Made by a program: the position numbers and the translations under genes. The notes under the pieces are model-generated. The model had not been told where the DNA came from. It searched no databases and worked only from the letters and a program-made list of their open reading frames with translations. A stretch of 64,000 bases of DNA from Toxotes chatareus (taxonomy: Eukaryota > Chordata > Actinopteri > Toxotidae). Positions within the stretch are counted from its first letter, which is position 1. Each line of letters begins with the position of its first letter. The DNA is taken from contig CM028896.1 of assembly GCA_016801885.1 (NCBI GenBank), positions 16,586,501 to 16,650,500 on the forward strand, written 5' to 3'. Positions 40,473 through 61,990 of the stretch are shown piece after piece.

Positions 40473-43400
40473 TCAAACATCCTGTTCGTCTGAGCTGTCG
40501 CGTGCTGGTCCTTCCGTTTTCTGTTTTGTCTTCGGTGCACTTGTTATCTGTTTCTCAAAGTCCTCCTCGCTGATCTGCCCTTTCTTCAGTTTCTTGAGGA
40601 GGCGAGTGTCATTTAAAAGCTCTTTCATGTCTTCGTCGTCCACATCAGAGGCCTGCAAAGACAGAAAAGTTAAAGGGAGAGCCGCAGGTAAGTTCAGTCC
40701 ATTGATATATTTAATGCTCACTGAATGGAAATACCTCATCGAGCTTCCTCTTGGCCGACTTCTTTTTCCTGCGTTCCTTCTTGGTCTTCTGTTTGGACCA
40801 GGCCTTATTCTTCATGAAATTCTTTTTGGGAAGGGGAGTCTCGTCTTTCTCCTTCAGCATCTTCTGTCTCTGTTTCTCCCTGTTCTTGTCCTTGTAGCGA
40901 ATGGTGTCTGTGTCCACTGTTGTCTCAGTGAAATCAGGGAATGTTTTTCCTCTCAGTTCAGGCATCTTCGGCAGGCGGAGGAGGGCAAAGCCACGGGCTA
41001 CCGAGGCAAAGTCCAGATCTACACAGAGAAACAGGAACAAAATGTGATATCTGGACTTGATGCATATTAATGAACTGAATCTAGAGATGTCCAGAAGCTC
41101 TTTTTCACCTTTGACTCTGAAGATGAGACTACATTCGTGTTTGGCGTAGGCCTGGACATATGAGACGAAGGCCCTCATGCCTCTGTCAAACATGGCACGG
41201 TCTGCCAGAGACATGGCCTTCAGTTTGGGCAGCACATCCACGACGTCTCTTATTGGGGGCATCCTCTGGAGCGGGCACTGAGGGACGGACAAAAGGTGTC
41301 ATTCGTGAGGACTGGACTGTGAAGGTGTAAGATAACACCTGTGGCCGAACATTCCTGTGTCTTTAAAGTGATGGATTCCACGTGATAAATAAACTAAGTG
41401 GAAAAAGGGGTGAACTCACTTTCTGGTTGATGGACAAGAAACTGACGTACGATTCCTCCATCGGCAGCAGAAAGACGAGGGCGTTTCCCTGGTTACCGAT
41501 ACGAGCCGTGCGCCCACATCGGTGTACAAAGGCACTGAGACGGGGAAAAAAAAAAACGGAAGAAAGCCGCAATAAAGCATGAAGTTCTCACAATGAAGCA
41601 CCTGCTAATTCTAATCTGGCTTTTCAGATCCAGTTTCAGGTTTCAGACTCACCTGGCACTGCTGGGAGGATCGTACTGCAGCACCCAGTTAACATCGGGG
41701 ATGTCGATGCCTCTGGCCATGACATCTGTACACACCAAGATCCCACTGCAACATGAGACAAGGACAAACAGTGACGCAGACGTCCCATCACAGACGAGCA
41801 GCATCGCTGTGCCGTTACACCCAAACTCATTTTCACCTTTTCAGAGTCCGGAAGTCGGCGAAGATCTTGTTGCGTTTATTCTTCATCTTGCCGTGGATGC
41901 AGTGGATGGTGACCTTTTTGACCAGCGTCTCCAGAGCTCGACCGTAGTACTCCACACACGCACACGTGCTGATGACGAGATGGCAACAAGTCACGTCAGT
42001 CAGTAAGTACACGCCTGAACCACACTGGGCCAGGAAGACGCATCACTGATGCAGGTTTCTGTCCGAAGTCTGAGCAGCTCCATGGTCTGATTCTTACAAA
42101 TGATCCATTTAAAACTGCAGTGAGCTTGTTTTAATGGGATTAGTGCTTCACAGAGCTGTAACAATTAATTAATTGGTTGATCAATAGAAATTTTATCATT
42201 TGAATAACATACTTTATTGATCATTTCGTTAGTCATCGAGTTTAAAATACCTGAAGAAGACCAGAAGCTTCTCATGCTTGTGTTGCCTTAGAAACGCCAC
42301 CAGGTTGTTGAACTTGTCCTCTGATCTGCACATCTGAAATCCAAACCATTACATGTGAATTTTTGTGTCATTGCTATGTTTGAACTTTGGGCTGATTGGT
42401 GTGACACGGCGCTCACGGTGTAGTAGTTGGAGAGCCTAGAAGGGGTTTTCTGGGCACTGGTGGCGGCGACGCCTTTCTCTTTGACGGTGATCCGCACTGG
42501 GTTCCTGAGGCCGGCTCTCACCAGCTTCTCCACCTCCTGAGTCTGAGTGGCCGAAAACAAGCCTGTGCGCCTCTGTTTAGGCAGGTAGCTCAAGATGGTG
42601 TTCAGACTGGATACACAAACACAGACAGACCGTCAGAAAATAAAAATAAATATATGGTTCTGTGTAAAAGGCTTAGGCACTTTACATGTGACACCTGACA
42701 GGTATCTGAGGAACTCAGGTGTTGCTGTTTGCTGCTCGTTGTATGAATCATTCTGACTTTACATTTAGTGCCTAAAACTTCTGCACAGCACTGAACAAAT
42801 TTCTGTTTGAAGAGAGAACTGAGCCCAACTCCTCTTCCATAACAACGAAAGATATCCACTGTGACTCCGTACCTGGCCTCGAAGCCCATGTCCAGCAGCC
42901 TGTCGGCCTCATCGAGAACCAGCACGTCCAGACTCTTGACTGAGCCCGCCAGGTCCAGACCATCAGACTTCCTCCTGAACATGTCCTCCAGGCGCCCGGG
43001 AGTCGCAATCACAATGTTTGCCCTGAAACACAGGTGTCGTCACGTTGGCAACTGTGGACACGATAACTCAAGAACAAGACGCAAGAAAAACTTCAGACTT
43101 GCACCGTGGACACTCCACATGGACTATGTGATCTGATTGGATTCCAGTGCCTCGCTGCACAGATTTGTGTATTAAAGAAAGAAACTTTTCTAAGGGATTT
43201 AGGGATTTAAAGTGATTTTAGTCCAGTTTGTATGTCACTCCACGAATCACATACCCTTGATCCTTGAACTTCTCCACATCCTCTGCCGGGTTACTGCCAC
43301 CGATCAGTAAAATCTGCCTGAAAAACAAAAACCTCTCAGTTACTTTAAAAGAAGAGAAAAAGACCAACAACACACCGAACAGGACGAGGCTTCGGTCCTT

Positions 43401-44479
43401 TCAAAACAAATGGAGAGAAAGTTTAAGGTATTTCCAAACATTTCCAGATATTCTGATGCTTTAAGGTTTAAATGTTGCTCATGTCTTACAGTTAAAGTCT
43501 CCAGATATTCAGGGTTAGGGTTAGATTTGGTTTTCATGGTAACAACTTCAGTTTGTCTCTGGTCTGATTCTTCATTCCAAGGCTACAACTAACATTTCTT
43601 TTCACTGTCTGTTGGTTTCAGTCATAGTTCACTCTGCGATCCACATTCTGCAGTGACTCTCTGCTTACGTAAACTGTGGAAACTTCTGGATAAACTGCTG
43701 CATCACTTCACTGATCTGCAGAGCCAGTTCTCGGGTGGGAGTGATCACCAGGGCCCCAACCTGCAGGAAAGCACAGTTCAAAGGTCAACATCTCCCCTGA
43801 AAGTCCAACCACTGTCCTCCACCATCATCATCACCGTCACAGAATTTACTCTCATAACCATTAAATTCTTCACTGTCTGAATCCAACGGTTGGAAATTTC
43901 CGTTGGTTCTGTCTCTACAGGTTGGAGAGCAACACTCTGAGTGTCCAGCAGATCCGAAGACTCCACGGTGAATGTAAAAGTACCGGAGTGACCTTCGCTC
44001 TCATCTTTACCTGCATCTTCTTCAGCTTCTCCTCCCTCCTCAGGAGCAGTTCTATAATAGGAATAACGAAGGCGAGAGTCTTTCCACTCCCGGTCACCTG
44101 CGATGACAGGACACATGGTGAGCATTAAGATGAGTGTCAGTGTGTAGCTGATAAACACTCGGGTGGAGGAGGTGGTGGAGGAGGAGGAGGAGGAGGTGGA
44201 GGTGGAGGTTACTGTTACACTGCGCACTTACCGCCTCTGCAGCCACATCTTTGTTGCTCATGAACAGCGGGATACACGCGGACTGGAAACAAACAATAAT
44301 AATGATAAATATGATGAATAAATCAGATGTTGAACAGCTGGTGTAAGACAGATTTAAGGTGTTGATGTTACCTGCACAGGTGTCATGTGTGTGAATTTCA
44401 TGTCATCGAGCGTCTGTAAAATGTTCTCGTTAAGTTTAACAGGTAAACTGTTCCACGTGCCGTCGGTCGTATTGTCCAT
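40473..44479 (-). CDS. ddx55: DEAD-box ATP-dependent RNA helicase DDX55
   Basis: Fourteen coding exons in transcript order: 44372-44479, 44232-44282, 44011-44097, 43669-43760, 43255-43317, 42873-43022, 42417-42606, 42251-42333, 41837-41968, 41653-41745, 41420-41534, 41109-41277, 40735-41018, 40473-40652; all GT-AG and in phase, 598 residues (human 600). DDX55 (yeast Spb4 group) acts in nucleolar large-subunit ribosome maturation. Motifs: TPVQSACIPL (Q motif), VTGSGKT (54-60), PTREL, TPGR, DEAD (171-174), SAT (202-204), HRCGRTARIG (354-363), then a Spb4-type C-terminal region (ECSLIFRVK, RGFALLRLPKMPELRGK) and a Lys-rich tail. The start MDNTTDGTWNSLPVKL matches the orthologue position. Tail to tail with eif2b1 (stops 119 bases apart). 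No disruption seen. Confidence 0.96.
42656..42794. mobile_element. Short TIR element, family B (ddx55 intron 6)
   Basis: The left end ggttctgtgtaaaaggctta plus ggcac and the right end tttagtgcctaaaacttctg plus cacagcac are inverted matches. At about 139 bp it forms half of a 266-base intron. No coding capacity; MITE-like. Confidence 0.6.
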
Positions 44480-44626
44480 ACTGGAAATAAACCAGTACGA
44501 ATCACCAGTTTTAGGTAAAGCCGTTGGCCGCTGCTGGGCTCGCTCTCCACGCTGCTCCTTATTCCGGGCGCGCCGATGTTTACAACTCGGGTAGGAACTG
44601 AAGCTCGGTGGCGAGGATCGTTCCGG
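44480..44626. promoter_or_regulatory. ddx55: ddx55 promoter region, possibly bidirectional
   Basis: GC-richer stretch directly upstream of the ddx55 start, including gggcgcgccgatg. On the plus strand it ends at a good donor, TTCCGG|gtgagc (44626/44627), which is why divergent transcription is suspected. Inferred from position and composition. Confidence 0.4.
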
Positions 44627-45148
44627 GTGAGCATGTATTTTTCTTTTTTCTTTTTATTTTGTGACTTTGCATTTTCAGATTAAGGATTTAAAAAAATAGA
44701 ATCCACAAACATATAATGATGCGTTATTATAGGCTGAGATAAAACTTTATTTATCACAAGCTTCATTTATCATTTCTAGTCCCTGAGTGGCCTGTACCTT
44801 TGCCTCATCATCCTCCCACTGCAGCAGTAAACAGCTGGACTTCACATCTGAAAACAGCGGGTCAGACTTTGCTGGTGTCACTAAATGTATTAATGTAATG
44901 TTTTTTCTCTTCATTTCCAGCTTCATAGAAAAGAGAAGCTTCTTGCCAAAATGAATCAGATTCTTGGATCTGTTTCACAGGAGACAGTGACTTATCATGG
45001 CAGGTGAAACTAATCCCGTTTTATTTCAGTTGCAATTCATAATATTATTTACCTCTGTTAATCAGTCAAATCTTAATCCTCTGAATTATATGATTTGTAG
45101 TCAAACTTTTTTAAGATCCTGTTCCCAGGTGTTCACAAAGACATGCAG
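44580..45148 (+). ncRNA. Candidate spliced divergent transcript from the ddx55 promoter
   Basis: Three consecutive plus-strand segments are bounded by good splice sites: a first exon ending at 44626 (|gtgagc), 44921-45003 (ttccag|...|gtgaaa) and 45101-45148 (tttgtag|...|gtaatt). A small frame starting MNQILGSVSQETVTYHG at 44951 stays open across the second junction and stops soon after, but resembles nothing I know. A promoter-divergent lncRNA is the most economical reading; chance splice-like sites are possible. The true start and any further exons are unknown. Confidence 0.3.
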
Positions 45149-45169
45149 GTAATTGTACAGAATATTGGC

Positions 45170-45175
45170 TTTATT
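45170..45175 (-). terminator. tmed2: Poly(A) signal of tmed2
   Basis: TTTATT on plus (AATAAA on minus), about 1.4 kb downstream of the tmed2 stop. It is a plausible end for the tmed2 3'UTR (45170-46589), which otherwise has no coding sequence. Confidence 0.5.
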
Positions 45176-45597
45176 ATGAAACCTGGGACATTTTCCACAG
45201 ACAACCATTCTACATTTGTACAGATCCATTTATCAGAGTTTGTTGAAATCACAAAAAGGAGAGACTGTGTACAGAGCAGGTTTCCTGCCTGAGCTCACCA
45301 AAGATTGTTTTTAATACAAAACCGGAGCATATTCAGTGACATGCAACGCTTTGATGCTGTAGCTGTGTGCTAGATGTGAAGCTACTGCCCTGCATTGATG
45401 TTTTTACCTTGTACAGGAACAGAAAAAGGGTAAATCATTTGAAAGGCATCATCCAAACAGTTGCATGTCACTAGATATGCTCCAGAAAAACAAACAATTC
45501 AAAATTGTATACAATCGTATAATTTAAAATCCCAAACCCCAACAAACCAACTATAGTGGAAGCAACTAAAGCACAAAGCAGTCATTAGGTGTCAGAC

Positions 45598-45653
45598 CCC
45601 CTCCCCCCACCCACCCAGCCAGCCTCCCTCCCCCCACCCACCCAGCCAGCCTC
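45598..45653 (-). repeat. tmed2: 27-bp tandem duplication, G-rich in the tmed2 transcript
   Basis: Two copies of a C-rich unit (ctccccccacccacccagcc plus agc) with a 27-base period. The tmed2 mRNA strand carries GGGTGGGTGGGGGGAGGG, which fits the four-G-tract quadruplex pattern with one-base loops. It lies in the 3'UTR. Confidence 0.85.
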
Positions 45654-46589
45654 AATCAACATGTAACGTGTATTTCAGTATTCCTCTACACTTTGCTTTG
45701 GAGTTGCACCCCAAAGTAGTTCAGTTAAAATCCAACCCTGTCTCAGCTCTGGCCGCTTAGTAAAAGATTTGAAGTTTAAGTGTCTGAAAGTGAAATCAAC
45801 TTGTGAACTCTCAAGCCAAAAACCCACTAGGCTGTTGCCATTTTCTGAACTACATAGGGAGTCAAGTCGTTTCCCTGTGAAAGATGTCCACTGAAGCCCC
45901 CTGTGGCATGGATCGCTATGAATCAACAGACAGAGCAAGAAGCTGTACAGTTTCCCTTAAAGACCAGCTGCAGTGCAAGTCCTTCGGATTATTTAAACGT
46001 AGTCATCAGGAGTGCATTTGTTGTTTGAGAGCATTAATACATTGTCTGTCTTGGCTTAGACTTTGGAAACTAAGCCCCCTGCATCTCAGACGATAAGCGA
46101 ATGGAATCTGTTTTCATTTTTTTCTTTTGAAAAGTGTCACACTGAAATCTTACATTCTCCTGTGGTGACTCCACACATGCAGATCCATGATGTGCATTTC
46201 TAAGTCTTTTTCTTATGACTGCCTTTATGTAAATGTATGAGCCTCACACACTCATTCATACGGGCTAAACTGTACTGGTGAGTGATTGGTACTTAAGCGT
46301 GAGTATCAAACAATATTGGACAAAAACAATCTGTTAAACAAAGCAGAAAAAAAAAGAAAAAACCCTAATGGAAATTCACATCTATCCCAGAACCTTTCTG
46401 CCATTTGTTCCAAACATACAATTATTACATTTATAAAGAAGGAGCCAAACAGGTAACAGGACAACAAAACATCTGGGATCCAATCATATCTGGTCTTTAC
46501 TCAAACTGCCAGTCTCATTTCCAGAGTGTAAATAACTGTCTTGGCGTTGGAGAAAACAGTGGAGGACACAGAGGGATCATTTAATCGCA

Positions 46590-48345
46590 CTACACCACTC
46601 GCCGTACTTCGAAAAATCTCTTCAGGTAGTAAATCTGTCCAAGCGTCATCGCCACCAGAACCAGAGCTTCGAAGAACGACCACAGCACCACTCTGCTGTT
46701 AGTGTTGTCGTTGACTAAAGGGAGAAGAAGAGACAGAAGTTACACGCCTGAAATAACACGATAAACTCACTGTCTACACGTTCTTGCCGGACCAGGACTT
46801 ACTTGCTCTGTGTATCCTCTCTCGCACCTCCATGTACTCCTGCTCATGCTTTACGGCTGTCATAGCAACTGCCAGCTCGTTGATCATCTCCTCCAGCTTG
46901 TTTTGGTGGGCTGAAACAGGCAAATGTTAATCCATCAGTAACAAGTAACAACTCCTTTTTGTGTATAGTAAAACATGCATGGGGTATGCAATACATGCGT
47001 AACATTTTCACACTTGCGACACGTGGCAGGTGCTGTCCCGTCATCAGAGACATTTATTGTTCGGAGGTTTTCTCACTGTGCAATCAGTCAAACCATTCAC
47101 AAACATCTCAGCTTCTTGACTACGATTAGTTTATGCTATAGAAACAACACTGGTTAGAGAAAACGCTGCAGTGCATCACAAACTCAAAAGTCATAGCCTG
47201 CCCTGTTCCCTACCATCCCAGCTGTCACCACCTACGAAGAGGGGAAGAGTGCCCAAAGTAAAGTCATGAAGAAGGAAACTCACAGGAAATATTAAATGAG
47301 ATTAATAGAAGCAGAATACAGAAGGAAAACAGGTCTGAATCCTGCATGGTCCATCTGGAAAGATTTGGAATCTTTCTTAAAATCTCTTATGCAGTCATAC
47401 AACCCACATATAAACCGTCTGCGTACCTTCTGTCTCCATGTCTTGGCCTTTGGGTGCCTCTCCAATATCAATGGTGAACATGACAATCTTGGGTGTCATG
47501 GTTGACATCTTGTTGCTGAAGCAGAACTTGTAGGTCCCATCCATGTGTGCTGCCACCGAGTACTTGCCACTGGACTCTCTGTCGCCTTTGTAAATCTGCT
47601 TACCATCGGGCCCTGTTATCTGGAGACAAGAGCAAAGAACGGCGATGCATTAGGAGGCAGCTCAATCACAACATGAAAGAACAGGTGACAACATATGGCA
47701 GCAAAGATCTGTGTCCACTGAACACTCAAGCTGTGCTCTTTAAGTCACAACGTCTCCCCGAAAAAAACAAATCCAAAGACGGTTAGCTAACTTTAACTTA
47801 AAAATTAATACTCGGCTCAAACTCTTTGATGGCTATATAGTTAGCTAGCAGTGCTTAGCAGGACAAATGCTAACGCTGCACTTCCTGAATAGTTATGAAT
47901 AATTAATGGATCAGTGTCACACACTACATAACACAAAACTAACAGAATAACAGCTCTGCAATATCGTATCCATAAGTTTATGTGCTAACGTAGAGATGCG
48001 AGCCATAAACCCAGGGCAGCGGCTGACTAGTTCCACTTGACGTAACGCAGGCAGCTAACAGCTAACATTAGCATGGGCCTTATGTGTCACCAAACAATTT
48101 ACCGTTAAAAACATTTATTTCACCATGTTAGAAGGCTGGTTTATGATCTCAGTGATGTATCTCACCTCAACATCGATGTCCAGGAAGCCTCCTTCGGCAA
48201 CCTCAAACATGAGGCCCATCTTGGTGCCGGAGTTGACCCGCTCGTAGAAGCACTCCTCGGCATGGGCGTCTATGCTAACGAAGTAGCCGGACGCAGTGGC
48301 AGAAAGGACGGCCAGCAAGACAACCAGCTCCGACAAGGTAAACAT
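46590..48345 (-). CDS. tmed2: p24 family cargo receptor TMED2
   Basis: Four coding exons in transcript order: 48166-48345, 47427-47619, 46803-46910, 46590-46714; 201 residues, the same length as human TMED2. It is a type I membrane protein cycling between ER and Golgi in COPI/COPII vesicles as part of p24 hetero-oligomers. Visible: signal peptide to about residue 20 (cleavage likely before YFVSIDAHAEECF); GOLD domain with Cys in HAEECFYERV and FCFSNKMSTM; membrane-proximal coiled coil (NKLEEMINELAVAMTAVKHE); one TM helix (about 168-188); cytoplasmic tail YYLKRFFEVRRVV with the FF and dibasic signals that bind COP coats. The start is unambiguous because it precedes the signal peptide. Head to head with ptpn11 (starts 1.84 kb apart). 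No defects seen. Confidence 0.97.
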
Positions 48346-50188
48346 GTTTCAAACGTTTTAAACCGACCGTCACAGCTAGTCTGATAGTATAAAAGGTGTC
48401 CCTGCCACAGTATATCCTGCAGAAGAGCAGGATGTCGGGTTGTATGAGTGAACTGTTGCGGGAGAAGAGCCGCTCCAGCCTCAGCAGCAGTGCACCGCTC
48501 TCTGACTGCCACGTACGGGCTTAAACTACAGCCGGTGAGGGACAAACTTCAGAAGTCGCAGAGGCTGTCAAAACGAGCAGGTGATCACATCAAACATCTC
48601 CGGATGCTGTACAAGATGGAAGAGCAGACTTTTAGTTTGCACTGCGAGGTGCTTAGATGTTTGACATCAGTGGCTTGCACAAAAATCTGGGCCCCAGGTC
48701 ACCACAGCGCGTTATCAGAAAAATGTTCCCTGATTCAAAGTTGTTTCATTTTACAATAACTGTATTGTTGTTTTTTAAAGTTGGAATGAGGGGTAATGTT
48801 CAGGGAAGAGTGATCAGAAACACGTTAGACAGACAACATTAAAAATAAGGGTCCCAAAGGGCAACCTGCCAACAGTGAAAAATGGAGGTGGAGGTTTGCT
48901 ATTTATGCACTCACTTAAAATTTACAGTATTTTTATTCCACTGCATGAAAACATCTACAGACAGCAAACATGTCAAGTGTTACAATCTCACATCTTTTTC
49001 CATGCTGCTGTCTTGCATTAGCTGCCACACTGTGGCAGCTCAGTAACGCTGAATGTGCCTCAGCTACATGTCACACATACTTAGCGCAGTTTGCCTTTTC
49101 ACATGACATCCCCAGATACTGTGGCAGCTGATGTGGCATTTCTGGCACCTACCACCATCATTTCAGGGAGTCAGACACAGGGACTGGGAAGGAGTAGAGG
49201 CTGAAGTCACAAAGCATTTGCTCACCAAACTTTTGAAATGGTTGATTACTTGATTGACCCAAGAGACAATACAGTAACCTTTTGATTTTGCTGTCATTGT
49301 TATTGGGCTCTTGTTCATGGGGAGTCTGTTATGCGATTATGTTATGAATGTTATGAAGAGTAAAAAATTCTGACAGTCTGTTCCCAGAATATTTATAATT
49401 TCACATTTCAAAGCATTTTTTTTCATTTTTTTCATTTATGGGAAATTTTTTCGACCAAAAATAAAGGTCTTTCATTGGTATTTATTCGTGATTTCATTAA
49501 CCCTAATGCTCTTATTGGAATCGATACTTCATGACTTTTCCTCGTTTCCGCTACCAGAACTATGCGCGTTTTTGTTGGGGTCTCAGGGGCCATATTTCTA
49601 TGAAAACATAAAAACATGGGTAAACAGTTAGTGCTAGTCTGTTTAGTTTCCTGTTAGTGGAGTTATATAACAGTTTAGGTCACTTCTTATTAACAAAGTA
49701 ATATCAAAGTTTCTGTTTGACGCTAGCGCGGCGGACGCTTCGCCACCGCTTACCGCTTGTGCCGCTCTAATCGTTAAAAGAAGCTTTTAATGAGCATGCG
49801 CGAAGTGAAAGTGATAGGTTTCTTTGATTTATGTCACGCTGCTTGCCGGAGCAGACCGAGCTCAGTGGCTTCAATCGGTGGTGAAGCGGCAGCGAAGAGC
49901 GGCCGCGCAGGGTGAAGAAATCTGCGCACCCTCTATTTTGTCGCATGTTTGGTGACGTCCATCGACTTGCTCAGAAGTCTCCGGGGCCGAGGCCTAAAGA
50001 CTTTTTTTGTTTTTGTAGACGCCCGCTGTGAAAATTGAGCGTGGATGCCCGGAGTTCGGTGCCCGTTTTGACCGGGTGTGAACCGATGAAGCACTTTACC
50101 CTGTGATTGAAGCAGAAACGGTCGGAAACGTTAGCCAGCTAGTTGAAGCTACCGCTAACTGCCAGCGAGGAAGTGAGGAACGAAAAAA
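48346..50188. other. Intergenic DNA between the divergent tmed2 and ptpn11
   Basis: The left ~150 bases should hold the tmed2 promoter and leader, and 49700-50188, which is GC/CpG-richer, the ptpn11 promoter and 5'UTR. Between them lie AT-rich sequence and a possible Tc1 remnant at 48841-48910. No coding sequence recognised. Confidence 0.5.
48841..48910 (+). mobile_element. Possible Tc1-like transposase remnant
   Basis: One frame reads VPKGNLPTVKNGGGGLLFMH, reminiscent of the conserved Tc1 stretch ..NTIPTVKHGGGSIMLWG. Only this short piece is convincing and the flanks are not coding, so chance similarity is possible. Confidence 0.35.
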
Positions 50189-59692
<9,504 letters not shown>

Positions 59693-60127
59693 GATTCACC
59701 TTTGACCCCAGTGTTCTGTCAGTTCCAGGTAAATATAGCAACGAGCCGCTCATCGTAGAAAATAATAATAATATACTTTAAATACACTGTGAAGTTTCAG
59801 TTGAAAGCTGCTATTCAAAAAAAGACCAGTACAAATAAACAGAGGCCTCTAATGGCTCATATCTGCTCAGTCACGTGTGTGAGTAAAGCAACAGGTAACA
59901 GCAAACAGTAGCAACAGCAATAAGCTGGAAGTATCAGGTAACACACACGGCACAGTTTCCGCTGCAGGTAATTAAAGTGTAAAGTATAAACATTTGACAT
60001 GAATTCATATCACATCTCCATTTTGTTTTTTCCTTTCTCCCTCAGGATCTTGATACCTGACAGTTTTTTCGCCAGCCACACCTTGACGCCTGAGACTTGA
60101 CCGTAATGACATGGAACAATGGAAATA

Positions 60128-60192
60128 ACACACGCACGCACACACAGACACACACACATACACACACACACACACGCATGCACAACACAAAA
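60128..60192. repeat. Imperfect (CA)n tract
   Basis: Interrupted CA repeats with CG, GA and TA variants in the ptpn11 3'UTR. Confidence 0.85.
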
Positions 60193-61557
60193 AGTGTAAG
60201 AGACCAGACACCAGGGTCCTCCTGTTCTCGCTCATCTTACATGAACATTTGCCCTCTAGTTGAATTCTAAACCACTGTGATCATCATCAAGAGCCTTTGA
60301 GAGGCCGAACATGCTAAATCCCCTAAACAGCAGTTTGGGTTTAGCCTTTGTAAATCTCTCCCCAACAAGGGCTGCAAACAGTGAGCACTCTCCTCAGAGG
60401 GAAATACCTAGCTAACCTTTGTTCTTCTCTCACTTTTCTACCTTTTTTTTTTTTTTTTAACCAAAGGAAAGTTATGTAGATTGTGTTGTGTAGGTGGAAG
60501 TGAGGAGTTTTCTGAATGAAAAGCCTGTGCCAAAACCACAGATGATTTTATCCACATTTCTCAGCCACTTAAAAGTCTCTAAATCGGCCTGAAAAGCCTT
60601 TGAAGCAGTGGGAGACGAGACCTTATTTGTGGACAAAAGTGGGGCAAAATTTCCAGTGATTATTGTCTAGTTTTCACTGTGTTCTATAGAGTAACGTTTC
60701 TGAATGAAGAAGTATTGGCATTCTAGTGTAATATATTTACAGTTGATCTGTTCGTAATCCACTGACTTCTAAACATGAATTCCTTTTTTTTTTTTGTTGT
60801 GCCAGAACCGCCTTGAAGAGAAATGTAAATTCAGGCTGTTTGAGTTTGAATTAACTTTTTAATTTTCTAGTTCACATGGGTTTAATATGCTTTTGTTGGG
60901 ATACACGGTGTCTGATAGTTAACCATTCCTCAGCTCAAGCCGAATGTCCTTAATGCTGCACGTTTATTTAGCAGCATGACAGTTACAGTCAAGCCTTGAT
61001 TCACCTGGTGGATTTATAAATAATCTAATCTGGGGATAGTACAGGAGTTTTTTGGTGGGTGGGCGGGGGCATGTTTGACTTTTGCCCCCCTCCCATCATG
61101 CCTGCACTTCTATGTCAAAGTCCGTGTGATGACGTATTAAGATTTCAGGGGAGTCTGTTATGTATCTCAGTTGCAGGCATCGCCACAGATGCACAGCTGC
61201 CAAAAAAAAAACTTTGTTTTTTAAGTTTTTTTTTTTTTTTTTTTTTTTTTTTTAGTGCATATTACATTTTTTTTTTTCATTCTTTCTTGTTCTTTTTAAA
61301 ATGCCTTTTGTGTACCATTGCCTATTTTGAGCACCACATGTACTTAAGTTTAAGAGTCACTGTTTAAAAACAATCACACGTCTCTCAGCTTTGGCAGTAT
61401 AGATAGTCATTGTTGTGGTGATAGATTGTTGGGCCTGTGATAGTCGGCTGGATTCAGTAGTTAATACACACACACACTCACACGTGCACACAAGCATACA
61501 GGTTTCAACAGGAGAGTGTTTTCTTGTTTTCTGTGGATGTTAATCAGATTAAACCAT

Positions 61558-61990
61558 TTAAAGGAACAGTCCAGCATTTTGGGAATTTCACTCCACTGCT
61601 TTCTTGCACGGTCACATGAGAAGACAGACACCACTCTCATGTCTGCACGCTAAATATGAAGCCCGCAGCTGGTTAGCTTAGCTTAGCTTAGCTTAACATA
61701 AAGAAGCACAAAGATTGAAAACAGGAGGGAACAGCACCTCTAAATCTTATTAACACATCACATCTGGTTTCTTTAGTCTTTAAAAAAATAAATGTAAAAA
61801 GTGAAGAGTTGCGATCCAAAAGTTTTGTCATAGAGATGGAGCTAAGCTAGCTGTTTCCTACCGCTAAACTAAGCTAATCGCCCTGTAGCTTCACATGCAG
61901 TGCACAGATATGAGAGTGGTACAGGAGCTTCTCATCCAACTCCAGAAAGCAAAGGAGCGCAGTTCCCAGGATGTCAGACTGCTCTTTCAA
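61558..61990. mobile_element. TIR-bearing non-autonomous element, family A, copy 3
   Basis: Begins aaaggaacagtccagcattt plus tggga and ends cagttcccaggatgtcagac plus tgctcttt, an imperfect inverted match. Internal ctggttagcttagcttagct and a aaagattgaaaacaggaggg block match copies 1 and 2, with the inverted gctaagctagctgtttccta near the right side. It lies in the ptpn11 3'UTR. Confidence 0.7.

Noticed and set aside
40357..41070. 237-codon plus-strand open frame after eif2b1
   Set aside because: Antisense shadow of ddx55 exons 13-14 and their intron; the ddx55 reading has family motifs and correct splice phase.
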